Shown here piece by piece: positions 10,753 through 19,059 of a stretch of DNA of 64,000 nt. The notes under the pieces are model-generated. The model was given only the letters and a program-made list of their open reading frames with translations, did not search any database and was not told the DNA's origin. Source of the DNA: Kitasatospora terrestris (GTDB taxonomy: Bacteria; Actinomycetota; Actinomycetes; Streptomycetales; Streptomycetaceae); assembly GCF_039542905.1 (NCBI RefSeq), contig NZ_BAABIS010000001.1:7440001-7504000 (forward strand). Reading direction: 5' to 3'. Positions within the stretch are counted from its first letter, which is position 1; each line of letters opens with the position of its first letter. The position numbers were made by a program, and so were the translations under genes.

Positions 10753-10826
10753 CACGCCCGAGCGCCACCGCACGTGGACCACCCGCACGCGCACGCCCGA
10801 ACACCCTCGCCGAAAGGACCCGCACC

Positions 10827-11993
10827 GTGACCGCGCACGTCCTCCTGGAATCGGACGAACAGCAGACCCTCCGCCGCGCCGTCGGCGACCTGGCCCGCCG
10901 CTACGGCCCCGCCTACTTCCGGGCGAAGGCCCGGGCCGGCCAACCCGTGGACGAACTCTGGACCGAGGCGGCGAAGCTGGGGTACCTCGGCGTCAACCTG
11001 CCCGCCGAGTACGGCGGCGGTGGTGCCGGAGTGACCGAACTGTCGATCGTGCTCGAGGAGTTGGGCGCGGCCGGCTGTCCGCTGCTGATGCTGATCGTCA
11101 GCCCGGCGATCTGCGGCACGGTGATCGCCCGCTTCGGCACCGAGGAGCAGAAGCGCCAGTGGCTGCCGGGCCTGGCCGACGGCAGCCGCCGGATGGCCTT
11201 CGGCATCACCGAACCCGACGCCGGCTCGAACTCGCACCGGATCTCCACCGTCGCCCGCCGCGACGGCGACGACTGGCTGCTCTCCGGCCGCAAGGTGTTC
11301 GTCTCCGGCATCGACCACGCCGACGCCGTGCTCTTCGTCGGCCGCACCGAGGACGCCAGGACCGGCCGGCTGAAGCCCGCGCTGTTCGTCGTCCCGCGCG
11401 ACACCCCGGGCTTCGAGTACACCCCGATCCCGATGGAACTCACCGCCCCGGAGAAGCAGTTCCAGGTCTTCCTGGACGACGTCCGGCTCCCCGCCGAGGC
11501 ACTGGTCGGCGACGAGGACGCCGGCCTGCTGCAGCTCTTCGCCGGTCTCAACCCCGAGCGCATCATGACCGCCGCGTTCACCCTCGGCATCGCCCGGCAC
11601 GCCCTGGACACCGCGGTGGAGTACGCGAAGACCCGGACGGTCTGGGACCGCCCGATCGGCGCCCACCAGGGCATCGCCCACCCGCTCGCCCAGTGCGCGG
11701 TGGAGGTGGAGCTGGCCCGGTTGATGATGCGCAAGGCCGCCCTGCTCTACGACGCCGGGGACGACCTGGCCGCCGGGGAGGCCGCCAACATGGCCAAGTA
11801 CGCGGCGGGGGAGGCCTCCTGCCGCGCGGTCGACCAGGCCGTGCACACCCTCGGCGGCAACGGCCTGACCCAGGAGTACGGTCTGGCGGCCCTGATCACC
11901 GCGACCCGGGTCGGCCGGATCGCCCCGGTCAGCCGGGAGATGATCCTCAACTACGTCGCCCAGCACACCCTCGGCCTGCCCCGCTCCTACTGA
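10827..11993 (+). CDS. Acyl-CoA dehydrogenase
   Basis: A 388-residue FAD-dependent flavoenzyme introducing an alpha-beta double bond in an acyl-CoA thioester. The usual three parts are visible: N-terminal helices (YLGVNLPAEYGGGGAGVTEL), the middle beta domain with FGITEPDAGSNSHRISTVAR and WLLSGRKVFVSGIDHADAVL, and the C-terminal helical domain with LDTAVEYAKTRTVWDRPIGA and AVHTLGGNGLTQEYGLAAL. In that region the catalytic base of related short-branched enzymes is a Glu; GNGLTQEYGL provides a candidate. The GTG start has AAGGA upstream. In Atu-type pathways a citronellyl-CoA dehydrogenase (AtuD) acts before the carboxylase, and this gene is placed suitably for that role. Confidence 0.9.
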   Translation: MTAHVLLESDEQQTLRRAVGDLARRYGPAYFRAKARAGQPVDELWTEAAKLGYLGVNLPAEYGGGGAGVTELSIVLEELGAAGCPLLMLIVSPAICGTVIARFGTEEQKRQWLPGLADGSRRMAFGITEPDAGSNSHRISTVARRDGDDWLLSGRKVFVSGIDHADAVLFVGRTEDARTGRLKPALFVVPRDTPGFEYTPIPMELTAPEKQFQVFLDDVRLPAEALVGDEDAGLLQLFAGLNPERIMTAAFTLGIARHALDTAVEYAKTRTVWDRPIGAHQGIAHPLAQCAVEVELARLMMRKAALLYDAGDDLAAGEAANMAKYAAGEASCRAVDQAVHTLGGNGLTQEYGLAALITATRVGRIAPVSREMILNYVAQHTLGLPRSY

Positions 11994-12099
11994 ACCGACG
12001 GGTCGATCAACCGGAAGTTCATGACAGAACCCTGTCGGCGCGGCGGTCCGCACGTCACCCTGGAGCGGACCGCCCCGCCCGACCGGCCAGGAGGCCCGC

Positions 12100-13683
12100 A
12101 TGGTGTTCCGCAGCGACTACCCCGACGTCGCCCCGCTCGACCTGCCGATCCACGACGCCGTCCTCGGCGGCTCCGCCGCCCACGCGGACACCCCGGCACT
12201 GATCGACGGCATCACCGGCCGCAGCGTCAGCTACGCCGAACTCGACGCGGGCAGCCGCCGGATCGCCGCGGGCCTGGCCGAGGCGGGGGTCCGCCCGGGC
12301 GACGTGGTCGCGCTGTTCAGCCCCAACACCGTCGCCTACCCGGCCGCCTTCTACGGCGCCACCCGGGCCGGTGCCACCGTCACCACGGTCAGCTCGCTCA
12401 GCACCGCCGCCGAACTCACCGGCCAGCTCCGCGACTCCGGTGCCCGCTGGATCATCACCATCGCAGCCTTCCTGCCGGTCGCCACCGCCGCCGCCGGGGC
12501 CCTGGACGGCACGCCCGTCGCCGAGATCTTCGTCTGCGACAGTGCGGAGGGCCACCGCTCGCTCACCGACCTGCTGGCCTCCACCGCCCCCGAGCCCGCG
12601 CCCGCCATCGACCCGGGCACCGACATCGCCGTGCTGCCCTACTCCAGCGGCACCACCGGCCTGCCCAAGGGCGTGATGCTCACCCACCGCTCCGTCTCCA
12701 CCAACCTGGCGCAGATCACCGCGGTGCACACCACCGCCCCCGGCGAGCGGATCCTCGCCGTCCTGCCCTTCTTCCACATCTACGGCCTCACCGCGCTGCT
12801 CAACCAGCCGCTGCGCTGCGGGTCCACCGTGGTCGTGCTGCCGCGCTTCGACCTGGAGCAGTTCCTGAACGCCATCCAGGAGCACCGGATCGAGAGCGTC
12901 TTCATCGCCCCGCCGATCGCCCTGGCCCTCGCCAAGCACCCGCTGGTCGACCGCTACGACCTCTCCTCGGTGCGCAACGTGCTCAGCGCCGCCGCCCCGC
13001 TGGACGCCGAACTCGCCGCGGCCTGCGCCCGCCGCCTCGGCCTGCCGCACCTGCTCCAGGGCTATGGCATGACCGAGCTCAGCCCCGTCACCCACGTCGT
13101 CCCCAAGGACGACCCGGCCCCGCCGCCCGGCGCCGTCGGCCGCATGATCGCCTCCACCGAGCTGCGGATCGTCTCCCTCGACGACCCCGGCACCGACCTC
13201 GGCGTCGGCGAGGCCGGCGAACTGCTCTTCCGCGGCCCCCAGGTGATGAAGGGCTACTTCGGCCGCCCCGGCGAGACCGACGCGATGATCGACGCCGACG
13301 GCTGGCTGCACACCGGCGACGTCGGCCGGGTCGACGAGCGCGGCTACCTGTACGTCGTCGACCGGGTGAAGGAGCTCATCAAGTACAAGGGCTACCAGGT
13401 CGCCCCCGCCGAACTCGAGGCCCTGCTGCTGACCCACCCGCAGATCAGCGACGCCGCCGTGGTCGGCGAGGTCGGCGCCGACGGCGAGGAGCGGCCCAAG
13501 GCGTACGTGGTCCGCGCCTTCGGCTGCGATCTCGCCGAGCAGGAGGTGATCGAGTTCGTCGCCCGGCAGGTCGCCCCGTACAAGAAGGTCCGCGCGGTGG
13601 AGTTCCTCGACGCCGTCCCCAAGTCCGCCAGCGGGAAGATCCTCCGGCGGGAGCTGCGCGCCCGCGCCGCCCGGCCGGTCTGA
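12100..13683 (+). CDS. Acyl-CoA ligase, 4-coumarate-CoA ligase type
   Basis: A 527-residue AMP-forming ligase of the ANL superfamily that activates a carboxylic acid as adenylate and transfers it to CoA. Motifs in order: the P-loop-like LPYSSGTTGLPKGVMLTHRS (residues about 182-201), YGMTELSPVTHV, the A5/A8 region GWLHTGDVGRVDERGYLYVV, and near the end KSASGKILRRELR with the catalytic lysine. AGGAGG lies eight bases before the ATG. It would feed the dehydrogenase and carboxylase of the same operon, like AtuH in Pseudomonas. A 106-base gap containing a small inverted repeat (GACAG/CTGTC, 12023-12036) separates it from the dehydrogenase gene, so an internal promoter is possible. Confidence 0.92.
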   Translation: MVFRSDYPDVAPLDLPIHDAVLGGSAAHADTPALIDGITGRSVSYAELDAGSRRIAAGLAEAGVRPGDVVALFSPNTVAYPAAFYGATRAGATVTTVSSLSTAAELTGQLRDSGARWIITIAAFLPVATAAAGALDGTPVAEIFVCDSAEGHRSLTDLLASTAPEPAPAIDPGTDIAVLPYSSGTTGLPKGVMLTHRSVSTNLAQITAVHTTAPGERILAVLPFFHIYGLTALLNQPLRCGSTVVVLPRFDLEQFLNAIQEHRIESVFIAPPIALALAKHPLVDRYDLSSVRNVLSAAAPLDAELAAACARRLGLPHLLQGYGMTELSPVTHVVPKDDPAPPPGAVGRMIASTELRIVSLDDPGTDLGVGEAGELLFRGPQVMKGYFGRPGETDAMIDADGWLHTGDVGRVDERGYLYVVDRVKELIKYKGYQVAPAELEALLLTHPQISDAAVVGEVGADGEERPKAYVVRAFGCDLAEQEVIEFVARQVAPYKKVRAVEFLDAVPKSASGKILRRELRARAARPV

Positions 13684-13724
13684 GAGGATCGGGCCCGACC
13701 CGCACCGACCGGCAGGAAGCACCG

Positions 13725-14345
13725 ATGACCAGCACCCACGCCGCCTCCCGCACCCCCCAGCAGGACCGCAGCCGCGCCACCCGGCGCCGGCTGCTGGAGG
13801 CGGCCGTGGAGTGCCTGGCCGAACTCGGCTGGAACGGCTCCACCGTCGCCGTCGTCGCCGAGCGCGCCGGGGTGACCCGCGGCGCGGCGCAGCACCACTT
13901 CCCGACCCGCGAGGACCTGTTCACCGCGGCTGTCGAGCACGTCGCCGCCGAGCGGCTGGCCGCCGTCCGCGCGCACGCGGACGGGCTGCCGGCCGCCGGC
14001 CCGGCCCGGACCGAGGCGGTGGTGGAGATGATCGTCCGGCTGTACACCGGGCCGCTGTTCCGCGCCGCCCTCCACCTGTGGGTGGCCGCCGCCACCGAGG
14101 CGACGCTGCGGGAGCGGATCGTCACCCTGGAGAACCACGTCGGCCGCGAGGCCCACCGGGCGGCCGTGGAGTTCCTCGGCGCGGACGAGGCCACCCCGGG
14201 CGTGCGCGAGACCGTCCAGGCCACCCTCGACCTCGCCCGCGGCCTCGGCCTCGCCAACCTCCTCACCGACGACGCCCCCCGCCGCAAGGGCATCGTCCAG
14301 CACTGGTCGTCCCTCCTGGAGTCCGTCCTCCACCCGACCGGCTGA
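13725..14345 (+). CDS. TetR-family transcriptional regulator
   Basis: A 206-residue regulator with an N-terminal TetR HTH (LLEAAVECLAELGWNGSTVA followed by VAERAGVTRGAAQHHFPTRE, residues about 20-65) and a helical ligand-binding domain (about 85-200) resembling the TetR_C groups that bind acyl-CoA or aromatic ligands. The ATG at 13725 is preceded by AGGAAG. It lies 41 bases after the acyl-CoA ligase gene as last gene of the operon, so it probably controls that operon, perhaps through the palindrome at 5278-5293, with an acyl-CoA thioester as inducer. That link is inference. Confidence 0.88.
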   Translation: MTSTHAASRTPQQDRSRATRRRLLEAAVECLAELGWNGSTVAVVAERAGVTRGAAQHHFPTREDLFTAAVEHVAAERLAAVRAHADGLPAAGPARTEAVVEMIVRLYTGPLFRAALHLWVAAATEATLRERIVTLENHVGREAHRAAVEFLGADEATPGVRETVQATLDLARGLGLANLLTDDAPRRKGIVQHWSSLLESVLHPTG

Positions 14346-14554
14346 CACCGGGCCGGAGCCCGCCGCGGCCCGCCGGTCGGCGGCTGCGGCGCCGGGGGCT
14401 CCCGTCGCCGTCGTGCGGGTCGGCCGCCGGGCGTTCGGCCGCCACTCCGACGTGTCCCGCGGGTCGCCGGACGGCGGTGGGCCGTGCAGTCTGGGTGGGA
14501 ACCGGATTGGGCCGGGTCACGGTGGGAAGGAACCGGGCGGGTGATTGACTGATC

Positions 14555-17014
14555 ATGCACGGTTTCGAGCACTCCGCATCGACGCCCGGCCGCGACGCGG
14601 CGGGCGCCGCTTCCGCGCGCCTGGCCGGCCACCGCCTCGTCCCGCTCGCCACCGCCCTGGTCCAGGACGACGGCCGGGTGCTGCACTGGAGCGAGGAGGC
14701 GGAGGCGCTCACCGGCTGGCCCGCCGCCGAGGTGGTGGGCACGTACGTGGCGCGCTTCCTGGTCCCGGAGGGCGAGCGCAAGGGCGTGCTCAACCTCTTC
14801 GCCGAGATCATGTCGGGCCCCGGCTGGTCGGGCGTCTACCCCGTCCGCCACCGCGACGGCCACGCGATCGAGCTGGAGTTCCACACCTACCCGATCGCCG
14901 GCCCGGGCGGGCGCCCGATGCTGCTGGCGACCGCCTCGGACGTGGAGTCGCTGCGCCAGGTGGAGGCGGACCTGGCGATCCTGGACGGGTTCTTCACCCA
15001 GTCGCCGATCGGCCTGGCGGTGTACGACACCGACCTGCGGTTCGTCCGCCTCAACGACGCGCTCGCGCGGATCAACGGCCTGCCGATCGCCGACCACCTG
15101 AACCGGCGGATAAGCGCCGTGCTGCCGGGGCTGAACAGCGCCGAGATCGAGGCCGTGATGCGGCAGGTGCTGGCGACCGGCCGGCCCGTCGTGGACGCCC
15201 GTTCGCACGGCCGCACCCCGGGCGATCCGCGCCGCGACCGCGCCTGGTCGGCGTCGTACTTCCGGCTGGAGGACTCCACCGGCCGGGTGCTGGGCGTCAG
15301 CTCCTCGATCATCGACGTGACCGAGCGGTTCCGCGCCGAGGCCCGCGCCTCCCGCGCGCAGGAGCGCCTCGCCCTGCTGGCCTCGGCCACGGCCCGGATC
15401 GGCACCACGCTGGACCTGAAGCGCACCGCCGAGGAGCTGATCGAGGCGGTCGTCCCGCGGTTCGCCGACTTCGCCACCGTCGACCTGCTGGAGCCGGTGC
15501 TGCGCGGCGAGGAGCCCGCGCCGATCCAGCCGGACCGCCCGGTCCAGCTGCGCGCGGTCGCCGTCGGCGAGGCGTACGGCTCCGGGCTGACCAACGTCGC
15601 GGACGCGGTCGGGCTGAGCGCCGAGTACGACGCGAAGCGGATCTACACCCAGTGCCTGCGCAGCGGCCGCCCGCTGCTGAAGCCGTACGTGGACGAGGAG
15701 GTCCTGAGCGGTCTGGTGCCCTCGCCGGACCGGGTCGCGCCGGGCATCGAGGCCGGCATCCACTCGTACCTGATGGTGCCGGTGATAGCCCGGGGCATGG
15801 TGCTGGGCGGAGCTGAGTTCGTCCGCACCCGCAACCCGGAGGCGTTCACCGCCGCCGACGTGGCGCTCGCCGAGGAGCTGGTGGCGCGCGCGGCGCTGGC
15901 GATCGACAACGCACGCCTGTACCGCCGCGAGCGGGAGACCGCGCTGACCCTGCAGCGCAGCCTGCTCCCGCAGGAGATCCACCGCACCATGGGCCTGGAG
16001 ATCGCCCACCGCTACATCCCCTCCAGCGTGGTCAGCGAGGTCGGCGGCGACTGGTTCGACGTGGTGCCGCTGTCCTGCGGGCGGGTGGCGCTGGTGGTGG
16101 GCGACGTGATGGGCCACGGCATCCGGGCCGCCGCCACCATGGGCCAGCTGCGCACCGTGGCGCGGACCCTGGCGACCCTGGACCTGACGCCCGAGCAGGT
16201 GCTCACCCGGCTCGACGAGACGGCGTCGGCGATCGGCGAGGGCCAGTTCGCGACCTGCGTCTGCGCGGTGTACGACCCGGTGGACCGCACCTGCACGATC
16301 GCCTCGGCCGGCCACCTCCCGCCGGTGCGGATCGACCCGGACGGCACCCCGCACATCGTCGAGCTGCCGCCCGGGCTGCCGCTGGGCGTGGGCGGTGCGG
16401 TGTTCGAGAGCGTGGAGTTCACCCTGCCCGCGGGCGCGCTGATCGCGCTCTACACCGACGGGCTGGTGGAGCGGCGCGGCCGCGACCTGGACGACGGCAT
16501 CCAACTGCTCTCCCGCACCCTCGCCGACCGGGGCCGCACCCTGGAGGAGAGCTGCGACGCGGTGCTGAGCGCCCTGGTCACCGACGGCACGGACGACGAC
16601 ATCGCGATGATCATGGCGCGGGTGCTGCCGGTGCCCGCCGACCGGATCGCCACCCTGCAGCTGCCCGGCAACGGCCCGCTGCCCGCGAAGGCCCGCGCCT
16701 TCACCCGCACCACCCTCCAGGCGTGGGGCCTGGCCGGGCTCACCGACTACGCCGAACTGGTCGTCAGCGAGCTGGTCACCAACGCCCTGCTGCACGCCGA
16801 CGCGCCGCGCCGGCTGCGGCTGTTCCGCGACCGCACCCTCACCCTGGAGGTCGCGGACGCCGGCGGGCAGTCGCCCCGCCTGCGGGCCTCCGCGGAGGAG
16901 GACGAGGGCGGCCGCGGCATCCACCTGGTCAGCGAGCTCGCGCACCGCTGGGGCACCCGCCCCACCCGCGAGGGCAAGGTCGTCTGGGCCGAGATCGAAC
17001 TCCCCTACCGCTGA
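14555..17014 (+). CDS. PAS/GAF sensor SpoIIE-type phosphatase with anti-sigma-like kinase domain
   Basis: An 819-residue multidomain signalling protein. Order: PAS domain (about 28-130, ending LLATASDVESLRQ), second PAS (about 140-255, GFFTQSPIGLAVYDTDLRFV), GAF (about 270-450), SpoIIE/PP2C phosphatase (about 465-670; metal-site motifs GGDWFDVVPL, VVGDVMGHGI and GTDDDIAMIM), and an RsbW-like HATPase_c domain (about 690-815; N-box ELVTNALLHA, G-box GGRGIHLVSE). In Streptomyces such proteins dephosphorylate anti-sigma antagonists and may phosphorylate them, tuning alternative sigma factors; the input signal is unknown. No transmembrane segments. No antagonist or sigma gene is adjacent. Its neighbours, the Atu-like operon and the pigment cluster, do not prove any link. 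Confidence 0.92.
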   Translation: MHGFEHSASTPGRDAAGAASARLAGHRLVPLATALVQDDGRVLHWSEEAEALTGWPAAEVVGTYVARFLVPEGERKGVLNLFAEIMSGPGWSGVYPVRHRDGHAIELEFHTYPIAGPGGRPMLLATASDVESLRQVEADLAILDGFFTQSPIGLAVYDTDLRFVRLNDALARINGLPIADHLNRRISAVLPGLNSAEIEAVMRQVLATGRPVVDARSHGRTPGDPRRDRAWSASYFRLEDSTGRVLGVSSSIIDVTERFRAEARASRAQERLALLASATARIGTTLDLKRTAEELIEAVVPRFADFATVDLLEPVLRGEEPAPIQPDRPVQLRAVAVGEAYGSGLTNVADAVGLSAEYDAKRIYTQCLRSGRPLLKPYVDEEVLSGLVPSPDRVAPGIEAGIHSYLMVPVIARGMVLGGAEFVRTRNPEAFTAADVALAEELVARAALAIDNARLYRRERETALTLQRSLLPQEIHRTMGLEIAHRYIPSSVVSEVGGDWFDVVPLSCGRVALVVGDVMGHGIRAAATMGQLRTVARTLATLDLTPEQVLTRLDETASAIGEGQFATCVCAVYDPVDRTCTIASAGHLPPVRIDPDGTPHIVELPPGLPLGVGGAVFESVEFTLPAGALIALYTDGLVERRGRDLDDGIQLLSRTLADRGRTLEESCDAVLSALVTDGTDDDIAMIMARVLPVPADRIATLQLPGNGPLPAKARAFTRTTLQAWGLAGLTDYAELVVSELVTNALLHADAPRRLRLFRDRTLTLEVADAGGQSPRLRASAEEDEGGRGIHLVSELAHRWGTRPTREGKVVWAEIELPYR

Positions 17015-17104
17015 ACGGGCGTGCTCCGCTCGGCGCACCCGGATCGCCGGAGGCGAGCGGCTGACGGATAGTCGGTCGCATACCCCCGGTTCCGAGGAGG
17101 ACCC

Positions 17105-17578
17105 ATGCTCGGCAAGGCCCTGGGCGGCGCGATCGCCCTCGTCGCGGTGGTGGCGACGGTCAATCAGGCGACCGCGACGGACGACCCGCCCACCTCCGGC
17201 CCGGCGCCCGTGTCCGCCACGGTGGTCGAGATCAAGGGCGCGGCGATCGACGGCAAGTACCCGGGGCGGGTCAGGGTCGACCTCGTCTACACCTGCTCCG
17301 CGCCGGACGGCGCCCGCTCGCTGAACACCTCGGTCGAGCAGACCGACCCCGAGGACAAGGACAACGTCGCCTTCGGCAGCACCCGCACCTCGCCCGCGAC
17401 GGTGGTCTGCGACGGCACCGCCCACCCGCAGGAGGTGATCGTCTCCTCCAAGACCTTCAACTGGCTGGACGGCATCGACGGGATCGTGGTCGCCACCGTC
17501 ACCGACCTCGGCGCCACCCCGCCGGCCGCCGCCGACGCCAAGCAGCTGACCCTGGCCGTCCCCCGCACGGGCGCCTGA
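17105..17578 (+). CDS. Small secreted protein of unknown function
   Basis: A 157-residue protein with a Sec-type N-terminus (MLGKALGGAIALVAVVATVN, cleavage likely after ATA near residue 25). The mature part has two Cys residues (in VYTCSAPDG and TVVCDGTAH) that could form one disulfide and reads as beta-rich. No family is recognised. GAGGAGG stands six bases before the ATG. It ends seven bases before the MFS gene, so the two are probably co-transcribed. Confidence 0.7.
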   Translation: MLGKALGGAIALVAVVATVNQATATDDPPTSGPAPVSATVVEIKGAAIDGKYPGRVRVDLVYTCSAPDGARSLNTSVEQTDPEDKDNVAFGSTRTSPATVVCDGTAHPQEVIVSSKTFNWLDGIDGIVVATVTDLGATPPAAADAKQLTLAVPRTGA

Positions 17579-17585
17579 GCCGGCG

Positions 17586-19004
17586 GTGAGCGGCGCGACC
17601 CCGCTGCCGACCGCTGAGCGCACCGCACCAGGAGACCGCCGGCGCTGGCAGGCGCTGGCGGTCTGCCTGGTGGCCGGCTTCATGACGCTGCTGGACGTGT
17701 CGATCGTCAACGTCGCCCTGCCGTCCGTGCGCGGCGGGCTGCACCTGTCCGAGAGCGGACTGCAGTGGGTGCTCTCCGGCTACTCACTCGCCTTCGGACT
17801 GGTGCTGGTGCCCGCCGGGCGGCTCGGCGACGCGATCGGCCGACGGCCGGTCTTCCTCACCGGGCTCGCCCTGTTCACCGCGACCAGCGCCCTCGCCGGC
17901 GCCGCGCAGAACGAGGCCTGGCTGGTCGCCGCGCGCCTGCTGCAGGGCCTGTCCGGCGGCCTGCTCGTCCCGCAGGTCTCCGGGTTCATCCAACAGCTGT
18001 TCAGCGGACCCGAACGCGGCCGGGCGTTCGGGCTGCTCGGCACCACCATCGGCTTCTCCACCGCCGTCGGACCGCTGCTCGGCGGCCTGCTGATCGCCCT
18101 CTTCGGCGCGCACGAGGGCTGGCGCTGGGTGTTCTACGTCAACCTGCCGATCGGACTGGCGCTCCTGCCCGTCGCCCACCGGCTGCTCCCGCCACCGCCG
18201 CAGCGCACCGGCCGCCGGCCGGACTACGACCCGGTCGGCGTGCTGCTGCTCGGCACCGGCACCGTGCTGCTGCTGTTCCCGCTGGTGGAGGACGTCCACC
18301 GGGCGTCCACCTGGCTGCTCCTGCTGCCGGCCGCCGGGCTGCTGGCCGGCTTCGCCGGGTGGGAGCGCCGCTACGCCCGCACCCGCGAACCGCTGGTCAA
18401 CCCCGAGCTGTTCCGGGCCCGGTCGTTCACCGTCGGCTCGCTGGTCTCGCTGGTGTACTTCGCCGGGTTCACCGCCGTGTTCTTCGTCTTCACGCTGTAC
18501 CTGCAGAACGGCGAGCACTGGTCGGCGCTCGGCGCGGGCCTGGCGATCACACCGTTCGCGCTGGCCTCGGCGGTGGCGTCGAACCTCGGCGGGCGGGTCG
18601 TCCACCGGTACGGGCGGCGGCTGGTGGCCGGCGGCCTCGCCCTCTCGGCGGTCGGCCTCGCCCTGGCCGCGCTCGCCGTCCACCTCTGGTCCGGACCGCA
18701 CGTCGGCTGGGCGACCGCCGGGCCGCTGCTGCTCGCCGGTGTCGGCAGCGGGCTGGTGGTCTCGCCCAACCAGGTGCTCACCCTGGGAGAGGTCCCGGTG
18801 AAACGGGCAGGCAGCGCGGCGGGCGTCCTGCAGACCGCGCAGCGGATCGGCTCCGCCGCCGGCATCGCGGCGGTCGGCGCGGTCTTCTTCGCCCGCCTCG
18901 GCGTCACCGGCTCCTGGTCGGCGGCGTTCCAGCTGAGCCTGGCGGTGGTCGTCGGCCTGGTGCTGCTGGCCCTGGCCACCGCGCTCACCGACTCCCGGCC
19001 CTGA
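17586..19004 (+). CDS. MFS drug efflux transporter, DHA2 family
   Basis: A 472-residue inner-membrane proton-driven exporter of the 14-helix DHA2 type (EmrB/QacA-like). Evidence: first helix with LLDVSIVNVALPSVRGGL, the loop 2-3 motif A variant GRLGDAIGRRPVFLTG, motif C region TTIGFSTAVGPLLGGLLI, and about 14 hydrophobic segments. The GTG at 17586 is seven bases after the preceding stop, suggesting co-transcription with the secreted protein gene. It faces the pigment hydroxylase gene across a shared terminator. A role in exporting the polyketide is possible but not indicated beyond proximity. Confidence 0.88.
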   Translation: MSGATPLPTAERTAPGDRRRWQALAVCLVAGFMTLLDVSIVNVALPSVRGGLHLSESGLQWVLSGYSLAFGLVLVPAGRLGDAIGRRPVFLTGLALFTATSALAGAAQNEAWLVAARLLQGLSGGLLVPQVSGFIQQLFSGPERGRAFGLLGTTIGFSTAVGPLLGGLLIALFGAHEGWRWVFYVNLPIGLALLPVAHRLLPPPPQRTGRRPDYDPVGVLLLGTGTVLLLFPLVEDVHRASTWLLLLPAAGLLAGFAGWERRYARTREPLVNPELFRARSFTVGSLVSLVYFAGFTAVFFVFTLYLQNGEHWSALGAGLAITPFALASAVASNLGGRVVHRYGRRLVAGGLALSAVGLALAALAVHLWSGPHVGWATAGPLLLAGVGSGLVVSPNQVLTLGEVPVKRAGSAAGVLQTAQRIGSAAGIAAVGAVFFARLGVTGSWSAAFQLSLAVVVGLVLLALATALTDSRP

Positions 19005-19010
19005 ACCGAC

Positions 19011-19050
19011 GCGGCGGGCCGGCGACCGATCGAGGTCGCCGGCCCGCCGC
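19011..19050. terminator. Bidirectional terminator between MFS and hydroxylase genes
   Basis: A perfect 17-bp inverted repeat (GCGGCGGGCCGGCGACC) with a six-base loop sits between two convergent genes whose stops are seven and ten bases away. Confidence 0.85.
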
Positions 19051-19059
19051 GCCATGCCG

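Noticed and set aside
13445..17710. 1421-codon minus-strand open frame
   Set aside because: It lies opposite the TetR, SpoIIE-phosphatase and secreted protein genes; no motif, typical GC-driven shadow.
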